A stretch of 64,000 nt of DNA from assembly GCF_000768685.1 (NCBI RefSeq), contig NZ_AVPK01000007.1:124001-188000 (forward strand), in the 5' to 3' direction. The notes under the pieces were generated by a model. The model did not search any database. It was not told the origin of the DNA and saw only the letters and a list, made by a program, of their open reading frames with translations. The DNA is from Knoellia subterranea KCTC 19937. Its GTDB lineage: Bacteria > Actinomycetota > Actinomycetes > Actinomycetales > Dermatophilaceae. Below, piece after piece: positions 37,521-45,666 of the stretch. Both the position numbers and the translations under genes were made by a program. Position 1 is the first letter of the stretch. The number at the start of each line of letters is the position of its first letter.

Positions 37521-38708
37521 GTGAGTGCGTATCTGGACCATGCGGCGACGACCCCCATGAGGGCGTCGGCACGTGCCGCGTGGCTCGAGCAGAGTGAGCG
37601 GGTCGGCAACCCGTCGTCGCTGCACACCTCCGGCCGCTCCGCCCGCGCGGTCGTCGAGGAGTCGCGTGAGCAGATCGCTGCCGCACTCGGCGCGCGTCCC
37701 AGCGAGGTCGTCTTCACGTCCGGGGGAACCGAGGCCGACAACCTCGCGATCAAGGGCACGTATGCCGCCCGCTCCCGTTCCGTGGGTGCCTCCCGTCTCG
37801 TCGTGAGCGGGATCGAGCACCACGCCGTCCTCGACCCGGTGGAGCACCTGGTGCGCCGCCAGGGCGCCGAGGTGACGTGGCTCGAGCCGGATCGGTGCGG
37901 CCACATCGCCGTCGACGATCTGGCGGCGGCTCTCGCGGACCCGGGTGTGGCCGAGCAGGTCGCCCTCGTCAGCGTCATGTGGGCCAACAACGAGGTCGGC
38001 ACGGTGGAGCCCGTGGCCGACCTCGCCGCCGTGGCCCGGGAGGCCGGGGTGCCGTTCCACACCGACGCGGTGCAGGCCATCGGCCAGCTGCCCGTCAGCT
38101 TCGCAGACAGCGGCGCCGACCTCATGACCGTGTCCGCCCACAAGCTCGGTGGACCCGTCGGGGTCGGGGCACTCCTCGCCCGACGCGATGCCAAGCTCGT
38201 GCCCATCGTCCACGGAGGTGGGCAGGAGCGGCAGGTGCGGTCGGGCACCCTGGACGCGGCCGGCATACGCGCGTTCGCTGTCGCCCTGACCGAGGAGGTC
38301 GCGGAGCGCGAGGCGACCACGGCGCGCGTGACCGCCCTGCGCGACCGGCTCATCACCGGCGCGCTCGGCCTCGGGCTCGGGATCACCGTGAGCGGCTGCT
38401 GGACCGAGGGCGACGCGGAGTCGCGCCTCGCCGGCAACGCGCACCTGCTCGTGCCCGGGTGCGAGGGCGACTCATTGCTCTATCTACTCGACGCCGCTGG
38501 GGTCGAGTGCTCGACGGGTTCGGCGTGCCAGGCCGGGGTGCCCCGGCCGAGCCATGTGCTGCTCGCGATGGGCTACCCCGAGGCGGAGGCGCGTGGGGCG
38601 CTGCGGCTCTCGCTCGGGTGGACCTCGACACAGGCTGACGTCGACGCGTTCCTCGCGGCGCTGCCGGGTGTCGTCGAGCGTGCGCGACGGGCGAGCGGGG
38701 CGGCCTGA
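37521..38708 (+). CDS. Cysteine desulfurase (IscS/NifS family)
   Basis: 395 residues. [19 protein letters not shown] at the start, [26 protein letters not shown], the PLP lysine in [15 protein letters not shown], and the active cysteine loop [19 protein letters not shown]. It transfers sulfur from cysteine as persulfide. The next gene is mnmA, overlapping by one base (TGATG), so the desulfurase most likely feeds tRNA thiolation; a parallel role in Fe-S assembly cannot be excluded. The same gene pair is found in mycobacteria (Rv3025c-Rv3024c). Confidence 0.93.
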   Translation: MSAYLDHAATTPMRASARAAWLEQSERVGNPSSLHTSGRSARAVVEESREQIAAALGARPSEVVFTSGGTEADNLAIKGTYAARSRSVGASRLVVSGIEHHAVLDPVEHLVRRQGAEVTWLEPDRCGHIAVDDLAAALADPGVAEQVALVSVMWANNEVGTVEPVADLAAVAREAGVPFHTDAVQAIGQLPVSFADSGADLMTVSAHKLGGPVGVGALLARRDAKLVPIVHGGGQERQVRSGTLDAAGIRAFAVALTEEVAEREATTARVTALRDRLITGALGLGLGITVSGCWTEGDAESRLAGNAHLLVPGCEGDSLLYLLDAAGVECSTGSACQAGVPRPSHVLLAMGYPEAEARGALRLSLGWTSTQADVDAFLAALPGVVERARRASGAA

Positions 38709-39823
38709 TGCGCGTCGTCGCCGCGATGAGCGGGGGAGTGGACTCGGCAGTGGCCGCCGCCCGGATGCTCGACGCCGGACACGACGTCGTCGGTGTGCAC
38801 CTCGCGCTGTCGCAGTCGGCTGCCACGCTGCGCGAGTCGGCGCGCGGGTGCTGCACGATCGAGGACGCAGGGGACGCGCGGCGCGTGGCCGACCGGCTGG
38901 GGATCCCGTTCTACGTGTGGGACATGGCGGAGCGCTTCAAGCGGGACGTCATGGAGGACTTCGTCGCGGAGTACCAGGCGGGGCGCACCCCGAACCCGTG
39001 CCTGCGCTGCAATGAGTCGATCAAGTTCGCGGCGCTGTTGGACAAGGCGCTGGCGCTGGGGTTCGACGCCGTGGCGACCGGGCATTATGCGCAGATCGTC
39101 GAGCGGGTCAGTGCGGACGGCGAGGTCGTGCGCGAGCTCCACCGCGCGGTCGATGCGTCGAAGGACCAGTCCTATGTGCTCGGGGTGCTCGACGAGGATC
39201 AGCTGGCGCGGGCCTTCTTTCCTCTCGGTGACACGACGAAGCCGGACATCCGTGCGGAGGCGGCCGAGCGCGGGTTCTCGATCGCGAAGAAGCCGGACTC
39301 CTACGACATCTGCTTCATCGCCGACGGCGACACCCGCGGGTGGTTGACGAAGCGGCTGGGGGAGCAGCCCGGCGAAGTCGTCGACGCGGTGACGGGAGAC
39401 GTCGTCGGGTCGCACCAGGGGGCCTATGGGTTCACGATCGGGCAGCGGCGCGGGCTCGGTCTCGACCGGTCCTCGCTCGATGGCGACCCGCGCTACGTCG
39501 TGGGGGTCGAGGCGTCGAGCAACCGCGTCCTCATCGGCACCCAGGACCTGCTCGGCGTCGACGTGCTGCGGGCCGACCACGCCCGCTGGTGCGGGACCGC
39601 TCCCGAGGGGGAGGTGCGCGTCGGTGCCCAGGTCCGGGCGCACGGCGAGGAGGTCCCCGCGTTTGCTCGTGTGCACGCCGATGACCCCGAGGTGGTGCAC
39701 GTGCGCCTCGACTCGCGGCTGCGCGGTGTGGCTCCGGGTCAGTCCGTCGTCCTCTACGACGGGACGCGGGTCATCGGGTCGGCGACGATCGCCGAGACCT
39801 CGCGCGCCGGAGTCCCCGCCTGA
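38708..39823 (+). CDS. mnmA: tRNA-specific 2-thiouridylase MnmA
   Basis: 371 residues. An N-type PP-loop [18 protein letters not shown], first catalytic cysteine in [15 protein letters not shown], tRNA-contact segment VATGHYAQI, and second cysteine in [11 protein letters not shown]. It makes 2-thiouridine at wobble position 34 of Lys, Glu and Gln tRNAs, using sulfur passed from the desulfurase encoded just upstream. The C-terminal barrel is present ([22 protein letters not shown]), so the length is normal. Confidence 0.96.
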   Translation: MRVVAAMSGGVDSAVAAARMLDAGHDVVGVHLALSQSAATLRESARGCCTIEDAGDARRVADRLGIPFYVWDMAERFKRDVMEDFVAEYQAGRTPNPCLRCNESIKFAALLDKALALGFDAVATGHYAQIVERVSADGEVVRELHRAVDASKDQSYVLGVLDEDQLARAFFPLGDTTKPDIRAEAAERGFSIAKKPDSYDICFIADGDTRGWLTKRLGEQPGEVVDAVTGDVVGSHQGAYGFTIGQRRGLGLDRSSLDGDPRYVVGVEASSNRVLIGTQDLLGVDVLRADHARWCGTAPEGEVRVGAQVRAHGEEVPAFARVHADDPEVVHVRLDSRLRGVAPGQSVVLYDGTRVIGSATIAETSRAGVPA

Positions 39824-39845
39824 CCTCATGCGGGCCCAGTGGGTC

Positions 39846-39877
39846 TTGCGGAATAGTTCAGAATTCAATTACATTGA
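39846..39877 (+). promoter_or_regulatory. Pirin-gene promoter with possible operator
   Basis: TTGCGG (39846-39851), 18 nt, TACATT (39870-39875). A TCAAT-tac-ATTGA inverted repeat (39865-39877) overlaps the -10. The stretch is markedly AT-rich (GAATTCAATTACATTGA) for this genome. A MarR-type repressor site is plausible, since pirin genes are often under such control, but no regulator is adjacent. Confidence 0.4.
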
Positions 39878-39927
39878 CAGTGGTGAGTTCGCCGCACCTC
39901 TGATGGCGACCGAGCGAAGGAGTGCTC

Positions 39928-40902
39928 ATGCCTGCCGTGACCGTCGAGAACATCCTCACCCTTCCCCGCGTCAGTGAGCCTCGCGCGGACGCCGTGGCCC
40001 GGCCGGTCCGGAGCGTCACGACCGCACCCGCCGGCTTCGAGGGTGAGGGCTTCCCCGTCCGCCGCGCCTTCGCCGGTGTCGACCTCGCCGCGCTCGATCC
40101 CTTCATCCACATGGACCAGATGGGCGAGGTCGAGTACGCCCCGGGCGAGCCCAAGGGCACCCCGTGGCACCCGCACCGCGGCTTCGAGACCGTCACCTAC
40201 ATCATCGACGGCACGTTCCTCCACCGTGACTCGCACGGCGGTGGTGGCCGGATCACCGACGGCGACACCCAGTGGATGACGGCTGGTTCCGGGCTGCTGC
40301 ACATCGAGACGCCGCCCGAGTCACTCGTCATGAGCGGCGGGCTGTTCCACGGGCTGCAGCTCTGGGTCAACCTTCCGAGCACCCTCAAAATGGCGCCGCC
40401 GCGCTACCAGGACATCCGGGGCGGGGACGTCGCCCTCCTCTCGAGCCCGGACGGCGGTGCGCTGCTGCGCGTCATTGCCGGCGAGCTCGACGGGCACGAC
40501 GGCCCGGGCATCACGCACACCCCGATCAGCATCGTCCACGCGACGCTTGCTCCCGGGGCGCGCGTGCGGCTGCCGTGGAACGCGAACTACAACGGACTCG
40601 TCTACGCCCTGAACGGTCGCGGCACCGTCGGTAGTGAGCGCCGCCCGATCGGCATGGGCCAGCTCGCGGTCCTCGGTGCCGGTGACGTCATCGAGGTCGG
40701 AGCCGACGAGAGCCAGGAGAGCCGCAGCCCGAGCCTCGACCTCTACATCATGGGTGGGCAGCCGATCCGTGAGCCGGTCGCGGCCTACGGCCCGTTCGTC
40801 ATGAACACCCGCGCCGAGCTCATGCAGGCGTTCGAGGACTTCCAGGCCGGTCGCCTCGGCACGATCCCGTCCGAACCGCACCCCGGCCACGACGTCCTCT
40901 GA
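39928..40902 (+). CDS. Pirin family protein
   Basis: 324 residues from ATG 39928, with GAAGGAG at 39916-39922. Bicupin fold with metal ligands in GTPWHPHRGFETVTYIIDG (two histidines) and GLLHIETPPES (His, Glu). Members include quercetinase-like dioxygenases and redox-linked regulators; which applies here cannot be read. The C-terminal cupin carries GPFVMNTRAELMQAFEDFQ, the usual pirin ending. A hairpin terminator follows 79 nt after the stop. Confidence 0.9.
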   Translation: MPAVTVENILTLPRVSEPRADAVARPVRSVTTAPAGFEGEGFPVRRAFAGVDLAALDPFIHMDQMGEVEYAPGEPKGTPWHPHRGFETVTYIIDGTFLHRDSHGGGGRITDGDTQWMTAGSGLLHIETPPESLVMSGGLFHGLQLWVNLPSTLKMAPPRYQDIRGGDVALLSSPDGGALLRVIAGELDGHDGPGITHTPISIVHATLAPGARVRLPWNANYNGLVYALNGRGTVGSERRPIGMGQLAVLGAGDVIEVGADESQESRSPSLDLYIMGGQPIREPVAAYGPFVMNTRAELMQAFEDFQAGRLGTIPSEPHPGHDVL

Positions 40903-40980
40903 CCGCGCGAGCCAGCCGACGGCAGGCGGTCGCTCGGGTGGGCGGACGGCATACGCGCTGTGGATCGGTGACCGGAGGGA

Positions 40981-41025
40981 ACGTGAAGGGTCCGGAGGCC
41001 ACATAAGCCTCCGGACCCTTCACGT
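40981..41025. terminator. Perfect 19-bp hairpin between the convergent pirin and MocR genes
   Basis: ACGTGAAGGGTCCGGAGGC (40981-40999), loop CACATAA, and its exact complement (41007-41025). It serves both convergent genes. No U-tract. Confidence 0.7.
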
Positions 41026-41056
41026 GCCCTCATGGGGAGGAAATGTTGGGGCGAGT

Positions 41057-42481
41057 TCAGGGCGTCAGGCCGCGGGCGAGGGCACGCACGGCGAGGTCGG
41101 CGCGCGACTCGGGCAGGCCGGCATACCCGATGACGAGTCCGCGGCGCTCGGACTCGACGGCGTAGGCCGAGAGCGGGTTCACGGCAACGCCGTGCCGCAG
41201 TAGCCCCGTCGCGACCTCGTGGTCGTCGAGGTCGGAGTCCAGTAGGAGGACGAGGTGCAGCCCGGCATCGACCCCGCTGAGGCGGTGATGGGGGAGGTGG
41301 CGGTCGAGGGCCGCGACGAGTCGTGCCCGTCGCCCGGCGTAGGTGCGCGCTGCGCGGGCATGGTGCGACGCGAGTGACCCGTTGGCGATGAACTCCGCCA
41401 CCGCCTCGCCGGTCATCTCGTTGACGACGAGGTTGTGGCGTTCGAGTTCGAGACGGACGGCGTCATGCAGCGGCCGCGGGGGAGCGACCCAAGAGACGCG
41501 CAGGGTGGGGACGAGGATCTTGGACGCCGTGCCCATGTAGAGGACGTGGTCGTCGGCGCCTTCGAGGGAGCGCAGCGCGGGCAGCGGCGAGACGTCGTAG
41601 CGGAACTCGCCGTCGTAGTCGTCCTCGATGACGATGCCGCCGCTGGCGCGTGCCCAGTCGAGCAGCGCTGTCCGCCGGACGACGGGCATGCGGGCACCGA
41701 GGGGGTACTGGTGCGACGGGGTGACATAGGTGGCGGCATCGGTGCGCCGGAGCTGCGCGGGGTCGAGGCCATCGTCGTCGACCGACACTGCGCGTGTGCG
41801 AACTCCGCTGTCCGAGAACGCAGTCCAGGCCTCGACATAGCCCGGGTCCTCGATGGCAACCGTGCGCCCGACGAGCCCGAGCGCCGACGGCAACGCACGC
41901 AGGGTCGCGCTCACGCCGGGCGTGATGAGGAGGTCGTCAGGGTCGAGGGCGATGCCGCGGCTGCGCCGGATGTGGTCGGCGAGCACCTGGCGCAGACGGA
42001 CGTGCGGGGGAGCCTGGTCCATGTCATTGCCGGGCACGAGCGAGGCCGCGTGTCGCCACGCCCGCCGCCACGCGGCACGGTCGAGGAAGCCGATGTCGGG
42101 CCGCCCGGGACGCAGGTCGAAGCGCACCTCGTGCCGTGCCGGCCCGGCAGTCGGCCCCGTCGCACACGGTGCAACCGGCTCGACGGACGAGAGCGCCCCA
42201 GCCCGAGCGGCCCGGTCCGCACCCGATGCCACGACCGCTCCGGAGCCCGGGCGCGTCTCGATGAACCCGGCCGCGGCGAGCTCGTCATAGGCCGCGACGA
42301 CCGGGCCGCGGGAGATGCCGAGCTCCGTCGCCAACACCCGCGTGGACGGCAGGGGATCGCCCGGACGAACCCGCCCCTCGCGGAGCTCGGCGACGACGGC
42401 GTCGGCGACGCGCTGGCGCAATGGCCGGTCACTGCCGTCGAGGGTCAGAGGCAGACTCGTCGAGCGGGGAGCGCGCGGCAT
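41057..42481 (-). CDS. MocR/PdxR-type regulator (GntR helix-turn-helix fused to aminotransferase-like domain)
   Basis: 474 residues. An N-terminal GntR winged helix (about 15-80: LRQRVADAVVAELREGRVRP, LGISRGPVVAAYDELAAAGF) joined to a type I aminotransferase-like domain with the PLP lysine in MGTASKILVPTLRVSW and YVTPSHQYPLGARM. Such proteins sense pyridoxal phosphate; PdxR members control vitamin B6 genes. ATG 42481 has TATTCT 7 nt upstream, and that -10 lies at the centre of a GACCAG/CTGGTC inverted repeat, pointing to self-repression. Divergent from an FMN-binding oxidase-like gene. Confidence 0.9.
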   Translation of the reverse strand: MPRAPRSTSLPLTLDGSDRPLRQRVADAVVAELREGRVRPGDPLPSTRVLATELGISRGPVVAAYDELAAAGFIETRPGSGAVVASGADRAARAGALSSVEPVAPCATGPTAGPARHEVRFDLRPGRPDIGFLDRAAWRRAWRHAASLVPGNDMDQAPPHVRLRQVLADHIRRSRGIALDPDDLLITPGVSATLRALPSALGLVGRTVAIEDPGYVEAWTAFSDSGVRTRAVSVDDDGLDPAQLRRTDAATYVTPSHQYPLGARMPVVRRTALLDWARASGGIVIEDDYDGEFRYDVSPLPALRSLEGADDHVLYMGTASKILVPTLRVSWVAPPRPLHDAVRLELERHNLVVNEMTGEAVAEFIANGSLASHHARAARTYAGRRARLVAALDRHLPHHRLSGVDAGLHLVLLLDSDLDDHEVATGLLRHGVAVNPLSAYAVESERRGLVIGYAGLPESRADLAVRALARGLTP

Positions 42482-42484
42482 GGC

Positions 42485-42553
42485 GACCAGAATACTGGTC
42501 CTGACAGAACCCCGATAGTGGTTCTCGCAGCCGAACCACTTGGCGCGGACAAT
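42485..42553. promoter_or_regulatory. Divergent MocR/oxidase control region
   Basis: Three elements in 69 nt: GACCAG-aata-CTGGTC (42485-42500) around the MocR -10; AGTGGTTC (42517-42524) facing GAACCACT (42533-42540), a perfect 8-bp inverted repeat; and GACAAT (42548-42553), a -10 ending 6 nt before the oxidase GTG. The AAGTGGTTC half-sites resemble the AAAGTGGWCTA-type site described for PdxR of Corynebacterium. Confidence 0.6.
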
Positions 42554-42559
42554 GGTCCG

Positions 42560-43231
42560 GTGACCCACCCTGCCCCGTCGCGCCCTCCGGGCCCACTGCA
42601 CAGCCTCAACCGCCACAAGGAGCGCGGCAGCACCGAGCGTGCCGCCCTCGACGCGATCCTCGACGATGTCCTCGCGGGCACGCTGAGCACCGTCGTGGAC
42701 GGCGAACCCTGGGTCGTGCCGATGCTCTTCGCACGGCAGGGCGATCGCATCCTCCTCCACGGTTCGACCGGTGCCGGGGCCCTACGCCACGTCGCGGCCG
42801 GCGCCCCGGCGGCCCTCGCGGTCATCTCCGTCGACGCGCTGGTCGTCGGCCACACGACCTTCGACTCGTCGGCGAACTACCGCTCGGCGGTCGTCCGGGG
42901 CGCGCTCACCCCGCTGTCCGATGACGAGCGGCCCGCCGCCCTCGACGCTCTCTCGGAGCGCATCCTCCCGGGTCGCAACGCCGAGGTCCGTCCCATGACC
43001 CGTCAGGAGCAGGCCAAGACCCTTGTGATGGCACTCCCCATCACCGACGACGGCTTCATGGTCAAGACCCGCACCGGCACCGCGAGTGCTCCCGATGAGG
43101 AGACCGATGCCTGGCACGGCGTCGTCGAACTGCGCACCGTGGCGCTCGAACCCCAGCCGGCGCCGACCTCGTCCGCCGCGAAGGTGCCAGAGTCCGTGCG
43201 CGAGTTCGCGGCTGCGAGAGTTCTCGCGTGA
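42560..43231 (+). CDS. Pyridoxamine 5'-phosphate oxidase family (FMN-binding split barrel) protein
   Basis: 223 residues from GTG 42560. Split-barrel flavoprotein: LHSLNRHKERGSTERAALDA, LSTVVDGEPWVVPMLFARQG, DRILLHGSTGAGALRHVA, and a closing DAWHGVVELRTVALEP. It is close to the Pyridox_ox_2 group, which bind FMN or haem and often act in stress or drug inactivation; true PNPOx activity is not shown. Its place next to a PdxR-like regulator makes a vitamin B6-related role attractive. It overlaps the next gene by 4 nt (GTGA). Confidence 0.83.
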   Translation: MTHPAPSRPPGPLHSLNRHKERGSTERAALDAILDDVLAGTLSTVVDGEPWVVPMLFARQGDRILLHGSTGAGALRHVAAGAPAALAVISVDALVVGHTTFDSSANYRSAVVRGALTPLSDDERPAALDALSERILPGRNAEVRPMTRQEQAKTLVMALPITDDGFMVKTRTGTASAPDEETDAWHGVVELRTVALEPQPAPTSSAAKVPESVREFAAARVLA

Positions 43232-44229
43232 CACACGTATCCGGAATCGGTTCCTGGCCCGGCGAGTCGGCACGCGAGGCCATCGTCACGGTCCGCGACC
43301 TGCTCACCGACACGGAGGGCCTGGGCCTGCCCTATCTGCCCGAAATCCCTTCTCGCGGACCGGGATCCGACATGATCGGCCGCTCCGCAGTTCTCCTCGC
43401 AGACCTCTCCGTCGACCTCCAGCCGTCGGGGTGGCGCTTCACCGACCGCCCCGGTCGCGACGTCGCCCGCGCCAGGTCACTCTGGCGCCAGGACCTCGAC
43501 GAGCTCGCCGAGGCGTACGACGGCTACGACGGCCCGCTCAAGCTCCAGGTCGCCGGCCCCTGGACCCTCGCTGCCTCGATCGAGCTCAACCGGGGCGAAC
43601 GCGCCGTCACCGACGAGGGCGCCCGCCGCGACATCGCGGCCTCCCTCGCCGAGGGGGTCCGGCAGCACGTCGCCGAGGTGCGGCGGCTCGTCCCCGGCGC
43701 GACCCTCACGCTCCAGGTCGACGAGCCGTCCGTCGTCGCCGTCCTGCGCGGAGAGCTGCCCACCGCCTCCGGCTACGGACGCGTACGGGCCGTCGACCGC
43801 ACGGAGGTCGCGGACGGCATACGCAGGGTTCGTGAGGCATTCGACGGTGACGTGACCCTCCACTCGTGCCACCCCGACGCCCCGGTCGCGGTCCTCGCCG
43901 CGACGGGCGCGACGGCCCTCGCCCTCGACCTCACGTCCGCGACCCCGCATCGTTGGGAGTCCGTCGCCGAGATCGTGGAAGCGGGCACGCGCCTGTGGGC
44001 CGGGGTCGTCCCGACGAGCGAGCCGGAGTCCGCCGCGGACGCGGTGCGCACCGCGACCGCTCGCGTCGTCGACGGCTTCAGAGCAGTGGGTATGCCGTCC
44101 GCCCGCCTCGCGGACGTCACCGTCACTCCCGCGTGTGGTCTCCCCGCGCTCACACCCCGGGGGGCCGTCGCCGTTCAACGTGTGGCTGTCGACACCGCCC
44201 GAGAACTCACCGAGAAGGAGCAGGACTGA
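43228..44229 (+). CDS. MetE-like (cobalamin-independent methionine synthase C-terminal family) protein
   Basis: 333 residues, corresponding to only the C-terminal barrel of MetE. Candidate zinc ligands: HSCHPDAP (H212, C214) and VTPACGLPAL (C303); VSGIGSWPG at the start and LQVDEPSVV match the family. The mycobacterial counterpart is Rv3015c, beside ligA. Without the N-terminal half it probably does not use polyglutamyl folate in the normal way; a methyltransferase with another donor or acceptor is possible. Probably in one operon with the upstream oxidase-like gene and the downstream EamA gene (1-nt overlap, TGATG). Confidence 0.82.
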   Translation: MTHVSGIGSWPGESAREAIVTVRDLLTDTEGLGLPYLPEIPSRGPGSDMIGRSAVLLADLSVDLQPSGWRFTDRPGRDVARARSLWRQDLDELAEAYDGYDGPLKLQVAGPWTLAASIELNRGERAVTDEGARRDIAASLAEGVRQHVAEVRRLVPGATLTLQVDEPSVVAVLRGELPTASGYGRVRAVDRTEVADGIRRVREAFDGDVTLHSCHPDAPVAVLAATGATALALDLTSATPHRWESVAEIVEAGTRLWAGVVPTSEPESAADAVRTATARVVDGFRAVGMPSARLADVTVTPACGLPALTPRGAVAVQRVAVDTARELTEKEQD

Positions 44230-45245
44230 TGTCACCCGCACCGCGCGTCCCGTGGCAGGCGAAGTACCTCGCACTCGTCCTCATCTGGGGCTCGAGCTTC
44301 CTGCTCATGAAGGTCGGCCTCGAGTCGTTGTCCGCCGTGCAGATCGCGATGCTGCGGCTGCTCACCGGTGCCTTGACGATCGGCGTGCTGCTCTGGGCTC
44401 GGGGTGGGGCACTGCCGAAGGAGCGCTGGGTGTGGGGGCACCTGCTCGTGACCGGATTCCTGCTCGGCACACTGCCATTCACGCTGTTCGCCCTGTCGGA
44501 GACGCGGGTCAGCTCGGCCCTCGCGGGTATCGGCAACGCGACGACCCCGATCGCGACGGTCCTCGCGACGATGGCGTTCCTCCCCGGCGCAAGGGTCACG
44601 CGCAACAAGGTCGCCGCCATCGTCGTCGGCTTCATCGGGGTCGTGACGATCATGCAGCCGTGGACGTCGGTGCGACCCGACCTCGTCGGCTTCGGCATGG
44701 CCCTGGGCGGAGGTGTCTGCTACGGCCTCGGCTGGACCTACAACCGTCGCTTCCTCGCGCGGGCCGACCTCGGCGGGCTGAGCCAGCCCGCGGCCACCCT
44801 GCTCATGGGCACGGTGCTGATGGTTCCGGTGACGCTCGTGTGGGGAGCGTTGCAGCCCGGTGGCATCGCGTCGATCTGGGCCTACGACCGGGCACGACTC
44901 GGCACGTCTGCGATCGAGGCGGGCAGCGACGGAGGCGGCTGGGTCTGGCTGCCGCTGCTCTGCATCCTCGCGCTCGGCATCATCGGGACGGGCGCCGCCT
45001 ACATTCTCCAGTTCGACGTCGTGCGTGGTGCCGGACCGGTCATCGGCTCGACCATCACCTATCTCATCCCCATCGTCTCCGTGCTCCTCGGTGTGCTCGT
45101 GCTCGGTGAGTCGCTCGGCGTGTGGGAACTCCTTGGCTTCGTGATCGTCCTCGGGGCAGCGGCCGTGATCAACGCCCCGGCGCGGAAGGTGACTGTTCCG
45201 CCGGCAGCGGAAGCGCCGGAGGAGCCGGTCGCTCAGCGCGCATGA
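44229..45245 (+). CDS. EamA/DMT family transporter
   Basis: 338 residues with about ten membrane helices in two EamA repeats: LALVLIWGSSFLLMKVGLE opens the first; FGMALGGGVCYGLGWTYNRR the second; GSTITYLIPIVSVLLGVLVL is the conserved C-terminal helix. These export metabolites or amino acids; the cargo is unknown. The last 77 bp overlap the convergent membrane-protein gene, so the C-terminal tail (PPAAEAPEEPVAQRA) is encoded over antisense sequence. Confidence 0.88.
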   Translation: MSPAPRVPWQAKYLALVLIWGSSFLLMKVGLESLSAVQIAMLRLLTGALTIGVLLWARGGALPKERWVWGHLLVTGFLLGTLPFTLFALSETRVSSALAGIGNATTPIATVLATMAFLPGARVTRNKVAAIVVGFIGVVTIMQPWTSVRPDLVGFGMALGGGVCYGLGWTYNRRFLARADLGGLSQPAATLLMGTVLMVPVTLVWGALQPGGIASIWAYDRARLGTSAIEAGSDGGGWVWLPLLCILALGIIGTGAAYILQFDVVRGAGPVIGSTITYLIPIVSVLLGVLVLGESLGVWELLGFVIVLGAAAVINAPARKVTVPPAAEAPEEPVAQRA

Positions 45246-45666
45246 GCAGCGCCGCGGCCACGATGGTGACCACGGCGAGTGCGAGTGGAGCGACGGCCAT
45301 GCCGACGAGCGGCCAGTCCGGCCAGGACTGCTCGATGCCGGGAGTGCCGGGGCCAGTCATGGGCATCAGGGCCCCGGGCAGGAGCATCACACCGATGCCC
45401 CCGCCGAGGATGCCCACGACGAGCAGCCACGTCCCGGCGCCGCGACGGCCCGGCGCGAGCAGCCAGAGGGCGCGGATCGCCAGTCCGGCAAAGATCAGCG
45501 CGGGCACGCTGAAGAGCAGGCCGAAGATCCCCACGTAACCGTGGGGGTCGTCCGCCGGCTCGTCCCGGAAGAACCACGCGTTGACGGTCAGCCACAGCAC
45601 CACCGCGACGGGCACGAGCCACAGGGCGGCGCAGGCCGCCCCGACCCACCGGGGGCCCCGGGTCAC
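45169..45666 (-). CDS. Hypothetical membrane protein, four helices
   Basis: 165 residues. Predicted helices near AACAALWLVPVAVVLWLTV, GIFGLLFSVPALIFAGLAI, WLLVVGILGGGIGVMLLPG and LVGMAVAPLALAVVTIVAA. No family recognised. ATG 45666 overlaps the acyl-CoA ligase stop by 4 nt, so it is the second gene of that operon and may be a membrane partner. Its end overlaps the EamA gene by 77 bp. Confidence 0.7.
   Translation of the reverse strand: MTRGPRWVGAACAALWLVPVAVVLWLTVNAWFFRDEPADDPHGYVGIFGLLFSVPALIFAGLAIRALWLLAPGRRGAGTWLLVVGILGGGIGVMLLPGALMPMTGPGTPGIEQSWPDWPLVGMAVAPLALAVVTIVAAALLMRAERPAPPALPLPAEQSPSAPGR

Noticed and set aside
40981-41025. tRNA or small RNA gene in the pirin/MocR gap
   Set aside because: It is a single perfect 19-bp hairpin without cloverleaf arms; a terminator explains it.
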